A stretch of 64,000 bases of DNA, from contig USPC01000002.1 of the NCBI GenBank assembly GCA_900556605.1, positions 1-64,000 on the forward strand, read 5' to 3'. The notes below the pieces were generated by a model. The model saw nothing but the letters and a program-made list of their open reading frames with translations. It was not told the DNA's origin and searched no databases. A program made the position numbers and the translations under genes. Shown piece by piece: positions 1 to 8,029 of this stretch (the stretch's first letter is position 1; every line of letters begins with the position of its first letter). This DNA is from an uncultured Collinsella sp. GTDB taxonomy: Bacteria > Actinomycetota > Coriobacteriia > Coriobacteriales > Coriobacteriaceae.

Positions 1-49
1 ATCTACACGTAAGGAGTCGTCGGCAGCGTCAGATGTGTATAAGAGACAG
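1..49. other. Unremoved Illumina Nextera i5 adapter
   Basis: Bases 31-49 are the transposase mosaic end AGATGTGTATAAGAGACAG. Bases 17-30 (TCGTCGGCAGCGTC) are the Nextera read 1 segment. Bases 9-16 (GTAAGGAG) match the 8-base i5 index called S505/N505, and bases 1-8 (ATCTACAC) are the end of the P5 oligo. None of this is genomic. It also places an artificial TAG (minus strand, 5-3) in the frame of the first gene and creates the peptide VSYTHLTL at its end, a familiar signature of adapter-contaminated proteins. Confidence 0.98.
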
Positions 50-2327
50 TCTGCACACTCAGGCACGACATGCCTTTATCGGCGGCGGGCGTAAGCTCTG
101 CGGCGGCTCCGTTAATCGTTGCACTCCAGCCATCATCGTACGGGACACTCAGCAGCAAGTTACAGTCATTCTCGGCGGTATACTCGCCCTCGACATTGCC
201 GTCCTCGAAAACCGCCGGAACAAACTCGCCCGTCTTAAGCTCGTCGATAATCTGCTCAAAGACTTCCAGATTGAGCACGTAAAAGACCGGTTCATTGCTT
301 TGGGGCATATCGGAATAGCCCTCTGCGACCTCCAGTGATACCGTATGCGAGCTTGGACCATCCGATGCATCTGCAATCTGGCGGATATTGTTATCGAATC
401 GCCAAGCTTCGTTATTTATCGTTCGTTGGTCGATTGTGAGGGCGACGGGCCAATAGCTGCCGGCATTCGCATCTTTTTTGATATAGAGATAGCCGATTGA
501 TCCTGCCGGCACGGTGACGCTCCATTGCTTTGCGTCCTGGCTGTCCGCCGTTTTCGTGACGTTAATCTCGGTGTAGAGCTCAACGTTGTGGCCGAGGATT
601 TTGCAATACAGGTCGTTTTGCATCTCGAAGGGGTTCTCGCCCTCCAGCGTGCAGTTTTGAATGTCTTTAGAGGCCGCGATACCAAGGTTGAGCGCATAGG
701 GGTTCCCGTACGCGGCGCTTGCTGTGTCGCCTGGCTCCGGTATTGCCACGTATCCTGCGGGCGCTTGTTCGACGATGGTGTACTTGACCCCCAGCAGCGC
801 GTCGACAGCCAGAATCGGCTCGGCATAGCGAGTCGAAAACTCGCCCACGCTGCTGTAGCCAAGGGAGTTGAGCAGCGCGATGGCCTGTGGGTTGTTGGCA
901 GACGAATACGAAGACAGCTGATCGTACCCGAGCGCCAAGCCTTCGTTGAGTGCGGCGCTATCGGCACGCGTGGTCGTGCGGTCAATGCGATAGAACGGTG
1001 TTGGGTCGTCGTCCTGAATCGCCTTGACAGTGCTTGTTGCGGTGGCGACGTAGACACTGTTATTGTCCTCGGAATAGCCTACGTACAGCTGGTTCCACAT
1101 GCTATGGGCGTTGGCAAAGAGCTCAATGGTCGTGAGTGCCAAGAGGGGCAGGATGACTGCCGGACGAGGCGCTCGGCACAATTGGGGGTGGTCTTTGAGC
1201 GCCTGTAGGGCATAGCCCGCTGCCCACAGCGCAAAGAAGCTCAGCAAGAAAGTCGTGCGTGAATAGAATCCGTTGGGCACGCGCATGCCGCACCAGATGT
1301 ATTCAAGAGGGCTCAAAACGGAGCTGGCGACCAGGATTATCGTGACGACGAGCGTTGCGATGCGCGTCTTGATTGAAACCGTGCGGTTAAACAGCAGACC
1401 CACCGCGAGCAGCATCATGATGACGCCGCAATAGAACTGCGGTGTACTATCGTCGTTCACCCACATGCCGGGGAGAAAGCCCCTGATGAGCGATTTGAGG
1501 CTGGTTTTAAGCAGCGGTCCGAGGGCTAGGACGGGGCCGCCCTTGGACATGGCAAGGATGGTCGGCAAAAAGGTCCAGGCGGACAGGAGCAGCCCAAGCG
1601 CGATGGCCCCGGCGAATCGTAGGGCCCGATCGAGCATGAGCTTCCAGCTAAATCCTTCTTCTGCAACATAATCGACAAATTCGACCAATACGAAGATGCA
1701 GAGGAACAGGAGGCTGATGTAGGCCGTATACCAGCAGAACATGACATTGAGCGCCGTTGCGATGACGAGGCGGATCATGCGCTGCTTGCGGATGAGCTCG
1801 TAACAACCGTAGGCGCAAACGGGAAGCAGAATCAGACAGTCGATCCAGAGCGGGTTGCGCAGGTTGCTGACGGTCCAGCTGCAAAACGTGAATGACGCGG
1901 AAAGCAGGAATGTCGCGGGTTTGGATAAGCCAAAGCGCTTTTGCACATACCAAGCGCTGCTAATGTGGATACAGCCAAGCTTGAGTGCGCTGATGACGAA
2001 TACAAAGAGCGTCAGCTTGTCTGCGGGAAACAGCACGCAGAACAGGTTGAAGGGGCTGGCGAGGTAGTAGCTATATAGCCCCCATGTGTTCATACCGAGT
2101 CCCTGTGAGAAGGAATAGCGAAGGTTTGCCTCGCCTAAAAGGACGCGGCGAAACCACGCGAAGAAGTCGATGTATTGGTATTTGAGATCGTTGGTAAGAA
2201 ACGAGTTGTCGCCAAAGGGGTAGACATGCCCCGCCTCTGCAAGTGCGACAAAAAATGCGATGGAAAACGTGAAGCAGGCGGCGTAGAACGCCACATTCTT
2301 GAGCGTGTTGTTATTGGGCTGTGTCAT
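50..2327 (-). CDS. YfhO family membrane protein, C-terminus cut by contig end
   Basis: This is a large polytopic membrane protein of the YfhO family, thought to act in cell-surface glycosylation (in Gram-positives, sugar modification of lipoteichoic acid or similar polymers). About 759 genuine residues are visible, and the last genuine codon ends at base 51. The N-terminal half is a series of hydrophobic segments with the family-like sequence GDNSFLTNDLKYQY near residue 40. The C-terminal half is a soluble extracytoplasmic domain. Translation past base 50 is adapter-encoded, so the apparent stop is false. The ATG at 2327 overlaps the upstream glycosyltransferase by 17 bases, which suggests translational coupling. 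Two glycosyltransferases directly upstream support a role in polymer decoration. The substrate is unknown. Confidence 0.85.
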
Positions 2328-3279
2328 CAGATTCCTCGTTGGATTCTCGAATGATATAGATGGGGCGGCGCTTGGTCTCCAAGTAGGCTTTTGCTAGGTA
2401 CTCGCCAATGATTCCCAGGCACAGGAGCTGCATGCCGCCAAACAGCGTAATGAGGCAGGCAAGGGAGGGCCATCCGCCTACGGGGTCGCCCCAAACAAGC
2501 GTTTTGACCAGGATGACGATAAATCCCAGGATGGCGATGAGACAGAAGACGATACCCGTGAGGGCGGCGAGGGAGAGCGGTGCCGTGGAAAACGCGACGA
2601 TGCCGTCGATGGAATAGAGGAGCAGCGACCAAAAGCTCCATTTGGTCTCGCCGGCCACGCGGTTGACGTTTACGTAGGGGAGCCATTTGGTCTTGAAGCC
2701 GACCCAGCCGTAAATGCCTTTGGAGAATCGGTTGTATTCGTCCATGGAGATGATGGCGTCGACCATAGGTCGCTTCATGAGCCTAAAATCGCGTGCTCCG
2801 TCGACGATGTCCGCCTTGGAAATGCGGTTGATGATCTTGTAGAACATGCGGGCGCAGAACGACCTGACGGGAGGCTCGCCTTCGCGGGTGGTCCTGCGTG
2901 TGGCGACGTTATCGTAGTTTTCGGTCTGCAAGATCTCGTACATCTGCGGTAGGAGCGAGGGAGGGTCCTGCATGTCGGCATCCATGGTGGCGACATAGTC
3001 GCCCTTTGCGTGCTGGAGTCCGGCGAGTAGTGCCGCCTCCTTGCCAAAGTTGCGTGAGAAAGAGTGCCAGCGGATGGCGTATGGATGCGCCGCCGCGGCT
3101 TCTGCTTTCATGACGGCGAGCGTTTTGTCTGCCGAGCCATCGTCGATGAGGACGACTTCAAAGGAGATGCCAAGGTCTTGCTGGGTCATGATGCGAACGA
3201 CGCTATCGAGCTCTTTGAGAAAGATCGGAAGTGATTCCTGCTCGTTGTAGCACGGCACGACGATGGAGATGAGCGGCAT
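2311..3279 (-). CDS. Family 2 glycosyltransferase, GtrB/DPM1-like, membrane anchored
   Basis: The predicted role is transfer of a sugar from a nucleotide donor to undecaprenyl phosphate on the cytoplasmic face, supplying a lipid-linked sugar to a flipping or GT-C type enzyme. The protein has 322 residues. The GT-A domain begins ISIVVPCYNE, with the metal-binding DADMQDPP near residue 100. Two C-terminal membrane helices (about 230-255 and 265-290) are followed by the GEYLAKAYLETKRRP segment typical of GtrB/bactoprenol glucosyltransferases. The start is ATG 3279 with a GAGAGG Shine-Dalgarno about 8 bases upstream. It sits 6 bases after the other glycosyltransferase and overlaps the YfhO gene. 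A YfhO partner using the lipid-linked sugar is a reasonable inference. The sugar cannot be read from sequence. Confidence 0.88.
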   Translation of the reverse strand: MPLISIVVPCYNEQESLPIFLKELDSVVRIMTQQDLGISFEVVLIDDGSADKTLAVMKAEAAAAHPYAIRWHSFSRNFGKEAALLAGLQHAKGDYVATMDADMQDPPSLLPQMYEILQTENYDNVATRRTTREGEPPVRSFCARMFYKIINRISKADIVDGARDFRLMKRPMVDAIISMDEYNRFSKGIYGWVGFKTKWLPYVNVNRVAGETKWSFWSLLLYSIDGIVAFSTAPLSLAALTGIVFCLIAILGFIVILVKTLVWGDPVGGWPSLACLITLFGGMQLLCLGIIGEYLAKAYLETKRRPIYIIRESNEESDDTAQ

Positions 3280-3285
3280 GGTGGT

Positions 3286-4257
3286 TTACCTCTCGCTTGG
3301 CTTGGAAGTAGGGCGGCCGGGCTGGTCATCGTAGGCGTATTTGCTGTACACGTTTACCTCCCACTGCTTTTTTTCGACCTTTGCCACGGAATCGAGGATG
3401 AATCCGGTCGCAAGGCTTAGGCCGCACAGGAACATAAACGAGGCGGCGAGCACGGCGGTGGGGAAGCGCGGAACGAGGCCGGTCTGGAAATACTCGACAA
3501 CGATGGGCATGCCCAGGGCGAGACCAGTCACCGCAAACAGAAGCGCGACGAGGCTGAAGAACTTCAGCGGGCGGTAGTCCTTGAACAGCGTGCCGATCAT
3601 CGCAACGACTTTAATGCCGTCGCTCACGGTATTGAGCTTGGACTCGGAACCTTCCGGACGGTCGCGGTACTCGATGGGCACATCTTTGATGCGCCAGCGG
3701 TGGTCGACGGCGTGGATCGAGAGCTCGGTTTCGATCTGGAAGCCCTCGGAAAGCACAGGGAAGGTTTTAACGAACGGGCGGCTCATGGCACGGTAGCCGG
3801 TCATGACGTCATCGAAGCTGTAGCCATAGATCCACTTGATCATGGCGCGGACCAGATTGTTGCCAAAGCCGTGGAAGGCACGCTTGTTCTCCTCGGCATA
3901 GGTGCCGTTGGAAAGGCGGTCGCCTACGGTCATATCGGCCGTGCCGTTGAGGATAGGCTCGCAGAGGGCTTTGGCCGCCTCGGCGGGGTAGGTGTCGTCT
4001 CCGTCGACCATCAGGTAGCAATCGGCGTCGATGTCGCGAAACATCTGGCGGCACACGTTGCCCTTTCCCTGACGGGGCTCAAAGCGCACCGTGGCTCCGT
4101 GTTCGGTGGCGATGCGTGAAGTATCGTCTGACGAGTTATTGTCATAGACATAGACCGTAGCCTGCGGAAGCTCGCGGTGAAAGTCGTCGACGACCTTACC
4201 GATTGTGAGCGCTTCGTTGTAGCAGGGGATGATGACGGCGATGGATTCAGAATTCAC
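3286..4257 (-). CDS. Family 2 glycosyltransferase with C-terminal membrane helices
   Basis: This 323-residue GT2 enzyme belongs to the dolichyl/polyprenyl-phosphate sugar synthase group. It begins IAVIIPCYNEALTIGKVV and has the DGDDTYP metal-binding motif near residue 98. After a segment typical of these enzymes (VMTGYRAMSR, then GFQIETELSIHA) come two membrane helices (about 235-260 and 270-290). The start is GTG 4257, because AAGGAG lies 6 bases upstream and the protein then begins MNSES. It is the first gene of the three-gene minus-strand unit and is transcribed divergently from the wzm/wzt-type exporter. The donor and acceptor are not determinable. It probably makes a polyprenyl-phosphate sugar for a surface polymer. 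Confidence 0.87.
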   Translation of the reverse strand: MNSESIAVIIPCYNEALTIGKVVDDFHRELPQATVYVYDNNSSDDTSRIATEHGATVRFEPRQGKGNVCRQMFRDIDADCYLMVDGDDTYPAEAAKALCEPILNGTADMTVGDRLSNGTYAEENKRAFHGFGNNLVRAMIKWIYGYSFDDVMTGYRAMSRPFVKTFPVLSEGFQIETELSIHAVDHRWRIKDVPIEYRDRPEGSESKLNTVSDGIKVVAMIGTLFKDYRPLKFFSLVALLFAVTGLALGMPIVVEYFQTGLVPRFPTAVLAASFMFLCGLSLATGFILDSVAKVEKKQWEVNVYSKYAYDDQPGRPTSKPSER

Positions 4258-4417
4258 TCAATGCTCCTTACACATTCAATCCTTGAAAGTATAGCCGTTT
4301 GGACTTGTCATCCTTAGATGTGGGTTAGTTCTCCAGTTTTGTTGCGCGAATCGTTTGCAGGGCCGTCGGGTCTATACTGTTCGTTTGTCAACGATTACGA
4401 GTAAAGGAGTTGCATCC
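4258..4417. promoter_or_regulatory. Divergent promoter region between glycosyltransferase and ABC exporter genes
   Basis: A TATACT -10-like hexamer occurs on each strand: plus strand 4373-4378 facing the exporter genes, and minus strand 4293-4288 facing the glycosyltransferases. Neither has a convincing -35 at 16-18 bases. An AAAGGAG ribosome site lies at 4403-4409, 8 bases before the GTG at 4418. Confidence 0.45.
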
Positions 4418-5263
4418 GTGTCGGATCAGACAAAGCAACAAGAAACTCGCAGTCTGCCTGCGACGTTTGCTAAGAACGAATTTGAGAAGGACGCGTTTAT
4501 CCTTCGTCAGCTGGTTACCAAGGATTTTAAGATCAAGTATCGCCGTAGCGTTCTGGGCGTCGCATGGTCGGTGCTCAATCCGTTGCTGATGATGATTGTC
4601 ATGGCCATCGTGTTCTCGACGATTTTTGCCCAGGGCCGCAATGGCTCGATTACGCCCGAGATGTACCCGCTGTATTTGATCGTGGGTAACGTCACCTTTG
4701 CCGTCATGTCCGAGTCTACGAACCAGGCTCTGACGTCGATCGTGGGTGCTGCCCCGCTGCTCAAGAAGGTTAAGGTGCACCGCTGGGTCTTCCCGGTGCA
4801 GAAGGTGCTCTTCTCGCTGGTTAACTTTGCCTTCTCTCTGGTCGCCGTAGCTATTGTTATGCTGTGGTTCCGTGTTATGCCTTCTTGGCACCTTATTCTG
4901 CTGCCTGTCTGCCTACTGCTGCTTATGTGCTTCTGCATGGGCCTGGGCATGATGCTCTCCGCCCTCACGGTTTTCTTCCGCGATGTCATGCATCTGTGGA
5001 GCGTCGTCATTACGGCTTGGACCTACATTACGCCCATCTTCTGGACGACCGACTTCGTTGCGCAAATGCCGCATCTCGTGCGCATTCTGGTCTATGCGAA
5101 CCCCATGTATAACTACCTGCAGTTTATGCGTGATATCTTCCTGTTCCAGACTACGCCCTCGCTTATGACGTTTGGTATGTGCGTCGCTTGGGCGGTTCTT
5201 GCGCTTGTTATTGGCTACACCGTGTTCCATAAGTCCGAGCGCAAGTTCATCCTCTACATCTAA
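4418..5263 (+). CDS. ABC-2 type polysaccharide export permease (Wzm/TagG-like)
   Basis: This is the membrane subunit of an ABC exporter that moves a lipid-linked polysaccharide or teichoic-acid-like polymer across the membrane. The GTG start at 4418 gives 281 residues and has AAAGGAG 8 bases upstream; a longer in-frame reading to 4355 has no such site. The amphipathic N-terminal segment with KDFKIKYRRSVLGVAW (about residues 30-45) is characteristic of Wzm/TagG permeases. About six membrane helices follow. The ATPase partner is 11 bases downstream. Divergent glycosyltransferases fit a glycopolymer locus. The polymer is unknown. Confidence 0.9.
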   Translation: MSDQTKQQETRSLPATFAKNEFEKDAFILRQLVTKDFKIKYRRSVLGVAWSVLNPLLMMIVMAIVFSTIFAQGRNGSITPEMYPLYLIVGNVTFAVMSESTNQALTSIVGAAPLLKKVKVHRWVFPVQKVLFSLVNFAFSLVAVAIVMLWFRVMPSWHLILLPVCLLLLMCFCMGLGMMLSALTVFFRDVMHLWSVVITAWTYITPIFWTTDFVAQMPHLVRILVYANPMYNYLQFMRDIFLFQTTPSLMTFGMCVAWAVLALVIGYTVFHKSERKFILYI

Positions 5264-5274
5264 GGAGTGCTGTG

Positions 5275-6042
5275 ATGACTGAATCTGTTGTTGATTACAG
5301 CGAGCAGCCTCTGGCTGTCGAGGTCGACGACGTCACCATGATCTTTAACATGGCGTCCGAGTCGCTGACCAACCTCAAGGAGTACTTCATCAAGCTTGCC
5401 AAGCACGAGCTGTTCTTTGAGGAGTTTAGGGCGCTTAAGCACATCTCGTTCGATATTCATCGCGGCGAGGTCGTGGGTCTGGTCGGCACCAATGGCTCCG
5501 GCAAGTCTACGATGCTCAAGATTATCGCTGGCGTGCTTGAGCCTAGCGAGGGCAGCGTTAAGGTGCACGGCAATATCGCACCGTTGATTGAGCTTGGTGC
5601 CGGCTTTGACCCCGAGCTGACTGCCCGTGAGAACATATATCTGAACGGCGCCCTGCTTGGCTATACCAAGGAGTTCATCGACGCCAACTTTGACGGCATT
5701 ATCGAGTTCGCTGAGCTGCAGAACTTTGTCGATATGCCGCTTAAGAACTTCTCCTCGGGCATGGTGGCGCGTATCGCCTTTGCAATCGCGACGATTACCG
5801 AGCCCGATATTCTGATCGTTGACGAGACGCTGTCCGTCGGTGATGTGTTCTTCCAGCAGAAGTGCGAGGCCCGCATCCAGCACTTTATCCAGAGCGGCGA
5901 CGTGACGGTTCTGTTCGTTTCGCACTCTATGGAGCAGGTTGAGCGCATCTGCCAGCGTGCCGTTTGGATTGAGAAGGGTGACCTTCGCATGGACGGCCCG
6001 GTCGATGAGGTCTGCAAGGCGTACCGCGAGCAGTTCAACTAG
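5275..6042 (+). CDS. Polysaccharide export ABC transporter ATPase (Wzt/TagH-like)
   Basis: This is the nucleotide-binding subunit paired with the permease just upstream. From ATG 5275 it is 255 residues: Walker A GTNGSGKST at 71-79, signature FSSGM at 159-163 (relaxed relative to LSGGQ, as is usual in this subfamily), Walker B ILIVDE at 179-184 and H-loop SH at 216-217. The IELGAGFDPELTARENIY segment after Walker A is typical of the Wzt/TagH/RfbE group. There is no C-terminal carbohydrate-binding domain, so it resembles short teichoic-acid-type ATPases. AAGGAG at 5262-5267 lies 7 bases before ATG 5275; GTG 5272 is the alternative start. Confidence 0.92.
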   Translation: MTESVVDYSEQPLAVEVDDVTMIFNMASESLTNLKEYFIKLAKHELFFEEFRALKHISFDIHRGEVVGLVGTNGSGKSTMLKIIAGVLEPSEGSVKVHGNIAPLIELGAGFDPELTARENIYLNGALLGYTKEFIDANFDGIIEFAELQNFVDMPLKNFSSGMVARIAFAIATITEPDILIVDETLSVGDVFFQQKCEARIQHFIQSGDVTVLFVSHSMEQVERICQRAVWIEKGDLRMDGPVDEVCKAYREQFN

Positions 6043-6096
6043 GTTATAATTACTTGCGCTTGACAGGCTTGCGCTTGCTTGGGCGTGCGGTTATTT

Positions 6097-6173
6097 GCTC
6101 CATTAGCTCAGTTGGATAGAGCAGGGGACTTCTAATCCCAAGGTCGACGGTTCGAATCCGCCATGGAGCACCA
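6097..6173 (+). tRNA. tRNA-Arg (anticodon UCU)
   Basis: The full cloverleaf can be drawn. The acceptor stem GCTCCAT/ATGGAGC pairs perfectly. The D arm is GCTC...GAGC. The anticodon loop CTTCTAA has anticodon TCT, and the T arm is GACGG-TTCGAAT-CCGCC (outermost pair imperfect). The discriminator is A6170 and CCA is encoded at 6171-6173. The first anticodon-stem pair is mismatched (G/A). It reads AGA codons. An intrinsic terminator follows directly. Confidence 0.95.
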
Positions 6174-6183
6174 TCGTTTATTA

Positions 6184-6215
6184 AGCCCAGACCGCTTGGT
6201 GGTCTGGGCTTTTTT
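6184..6215 (+). terminator. Intrinsic terminator of tRNA-Arg(UCU)
   Basis: A perfect 10-bp stem AGCCCAGACC/GGTCTGGGCT with a 7-base loop is followed by five T (6211-6215). In the other direction there is no T run, so it is mainly a plus-strand terminator. Confidence 0.9.
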
Positions 6216-6277
6216 CATCTTGTGTGCTGCTGGAGCCGAGCGCGAGCAGGCCGCTGCTGTTTGTTGGGGCTGGCATT

Positions 6278-6715
6278 TTACTTTTCGAGATGCTCCCTCA
6301 GCAGCTCCAGCGCGTGGGCGTAGCCTTGGAGGCCTTCGCCGGTGATGGTGGCGAAGCAGGCCAGACGGGCGTAGCTCACCTGGCGGAAGTCTTCGCGGGT
6401 CTCGACGGCGCTAATGTGGACCTCCACAGCCGGGATGGCGACGGCTTTGAGGGCATCCAAGATGGCCACGCTCGTATGCGTGTAGGCAGCCGGGTTGATG
6501 ACGATGCCGTCGACCTTGCCGTAGGCCTCCTGGATCTTGTCGACGATGTTGCCCTCGTGGTTGGACTGGAAGACCTCGACCTCGTCGAAGCCCTGTGCGG
6601 CGCCCGCTTCCTGGCAGATCTGCACTAAGCGGTCGTAGTTGTCGCTGCCATAGATGCCCGGCTCGCGAATGCCGAGCATGTTGAGGTTGGGGCCGTTGAT
6701 GACGAGTGCTTTCAT
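6278..6715 (-). CDS. aroQ: 3-dehydroquinate dehydratase, type II
   Basis: This cytoplasmic enzyme dehydrates 3-dehydroquinate to 3-dehydroshikimate, step 3 of the shikimate pathway. The 145-residue length is normal for the type II dodecameric enzyme. Motifs seen are NGPNLN (7-12), catalytic Tyr22 in GIYGS, QSNHEG (50-55), INPAAYTHTS (73-82) and catalytic His100 in EVHIS. The usual Asn after EVHIS is Ala here (ISAV). It is the last gene of the minus-strand aro operon, 63 bases after the aroE-aroK fusion, with a strong hairpin between them that might reduce its expression relative to upstream genes. Confidence 0.95.
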   Translation of the reverse strand: MKALVINGPNLNMLGIREPGIYGSDNYDRLVQICQEAGAAQGFDEVEVFQSNHEGNIVDKIQEAYGKVDGIVINPAAYTHTSVAILDALKAVAIPAVEVHISAVETREDFRQVSYARLACFATITGEGLQGYAHALELLREHLEK

Positions 6716-6737
6716 GGTTGCTTCCTTTGCAGTCGAG

Positions 6738-6780
6738 AAACCACCACAAAGGTGCCTGTCCCCTTTGTGGTGGTTTTTTT
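6738..6780. repeat. Perfect 15-bp hairpin between aroEK and aroQ, terminator-like on plus strand
   Basis: The arms are AAACCACCACAAAGG (6738-6752) and CCTTTGTGGTGGTTT (6762-6776) with loop TGCCTGTCC. On the plus strand the hairpin runs into seven T (6774-6780). On the minus strand, the direction of the flanking aro genes, only the three T of the stem itself follow. It begins at the aroEK stop codon. The loop (GGACAGGCA on the minus strand) resembles short motifs elsewhere in the window, so it may be an interspersed element and not a dedicated terminator. Confidence 0.7.
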
Positions 6781-8029
6781 AGAGAGCGGGTGGGAGGGTG
6801 TCGAGGAGGGCTCGGGAGGTGTTGGCTGCGCAGTCGCGTGAGTCGATGATGTGGTCGGCCCAGGCACGGTAGCGCGGCATACGCTGCTCGGCCAGCTTGT
6901 CGATACCGTCGCGGGCGGTGATGGGGCGACCCTTGTGGGCGAGCTCATCGAGCTTACGGTTGAGCATCACAATCTGGCTGTTCTGGTGCAGCAGCGGGTA
7001 GTTCTCGTCTTGCGTGACGACGCCGCCGCCGGTGGAAAGCACCAGACCGCTGCGCTTGGAGATGTCGGCCAGGGCCACCGTCTCCTGCTCGCGGAAGGCC
7101 GGCTCGCCGCGCTCGACGATAAAGTCGGCACAGGGCATGCCCAGACGCTCCTCGAGGGCGCGGTCCAGGTCGATGTGCTCGCGGCCGGTGAGCAGGGCGA
7201 TCTGCTCACCCACGCGGGTTTTGCCCGAGCCCGGCATGCCGATCAGGGCAATGTTCTGCTCGCGGCGGGACAGGCGCTCCGTCACATCCAGGATGCGCTC
7301 GCGCGGTGTGACCTGGCCGGTATAGCGCTCGACGGCTTGCGCCGCCTGGGCCACAAGCATGAGCAAGCCGCCGATGCAGGGGATGCCGCGACGTTCGGCC
7401 TCGAGCATGAGTCCCGTGCGGGCGGGGTTGTAGACGATATCGATGACGCCCTCGAGCGCGTCGAGGCCCTCGAGCGTGCAAGGCTCGTCGGGGCAGTGGG
7501 GGAACATGCCGGCGGGCGTGCAGTTGACGAGCAACGCGGCGTCGGACTGCTGTGCGATGTTGTCGTAGTTGACCTCGCTCGTGCGTCCCACGGGCACCAC
7601 GATCGCGCCCAAGTCGCCCAAGACCATGCTGGCCGTGGTGCCGGCGCCACCAGTGGCTCCGAGCACGAGGACTTTCTTGCCGGCAATCTCCACACCCAGT
7701 TCCTCGACCAGACACTGGAAACCGAAGTAGTCGGTGTTGTCTCCGCGCAGACGGCCATCGGGCAGACGCGTGATCGTGTTGACGTTGCCCATGCGTTCGG
7801 CGAGCGGGCTCAGCTCGTCCAGGTAGTCCATGACGGCGCGCTTGTAGGGGATGGTCACGTTGGTGCCCTCCCACTCGTCGCTCGTCATAAAGGCCCCGAG
7901 GTCCTCGGGCTCGCGCTCAAAACGTACGTACTCAAGCCCCGCGAGCTCCCTGTAGATGGTCGGGGTGTAGCTGTGGCCCAGCACGCGGCCCAGCACGCCG
8001 TAGGGACGGGTTGTGGCGACGTCAGTCAT
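6779..8029 (-). CDS. aroE-aroK: Fused shikimate 5-dehydrogenase / shikimate kinase
   Basis: One 416-residue protein carries two successive shikimate pathway activities: NADPH reduction of 3-dehydroshikimate, then ATP-dependent phosphorylation of shikimate. Residues 1 to about 250 are AroE-like: HSYTP (19-23) in the substrate loop, catalytic Lys63 in NVTIPYK, NTD at 98-100 and the nucleotide-binding GATGGAG at 124-130. Residues about 257-416 are shikimate kinase: Walker A GMPGSGKT (264-271), DLDR at 287-290 and STGGGVV further on. The AroE loop has Thr where many family members have a second Ser (HSKSP). The ATG abuts the pheA stop codon with no spacer (TAGATG), so the two are probably translationally coupled. 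Confidence 0.94.
   Translation of the reverse strand: MTDVATTRPYGVLGRVLGHSYTPTIYRELAGLEYVRFEREPEDLGAFMTSDEWEGTNVTIPYKRAVMDYLDELSPLAERMGNVNTITRLPDGRLRGDNTDYFGFQCLVEELGVEIAGKKVLVLGATGGAGTTASMVLGDLGAIVVPVGRTSEVNYDNIAQQSDAALLVNCTPAGMFPHCPDEPCTLEGLDALEGVIDIVYNPARTGLMLEAERRGIPCIGGLLMLVAQAAQAVERYTGQVTPRERILDVTERLSRREQNIALIGMPGSGKTRVGEQIALLTGREHIDLDRALEERLGMPCADFIVERGEPAFREQETVALADISKRSGLVLSTGGGVVTQDENYPLLHQNSQIVMLNRKLDELAHKGRPITARDGIDKLAEQRMPRYRAWADHIIDSRDCAANTSRALLDTLPPAL

Noticed and set aside
33-338. Plus-strand open frame beginning MCIRDS at the contig start
   Set aside because: It begins inside the Nextera adapter and is antisense to the YfhO gene. It is an artefact.
6045-6096. TATAAT at 6045-6050 and TTGACA at 6060-6065 before tRNA-Arg(UCU)
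   Set aside because: The order and spacing are wrong for one promoter (the -10-like element precedes the -35-like one), so I did not call it. Either could still belong to a separate weak promoter.
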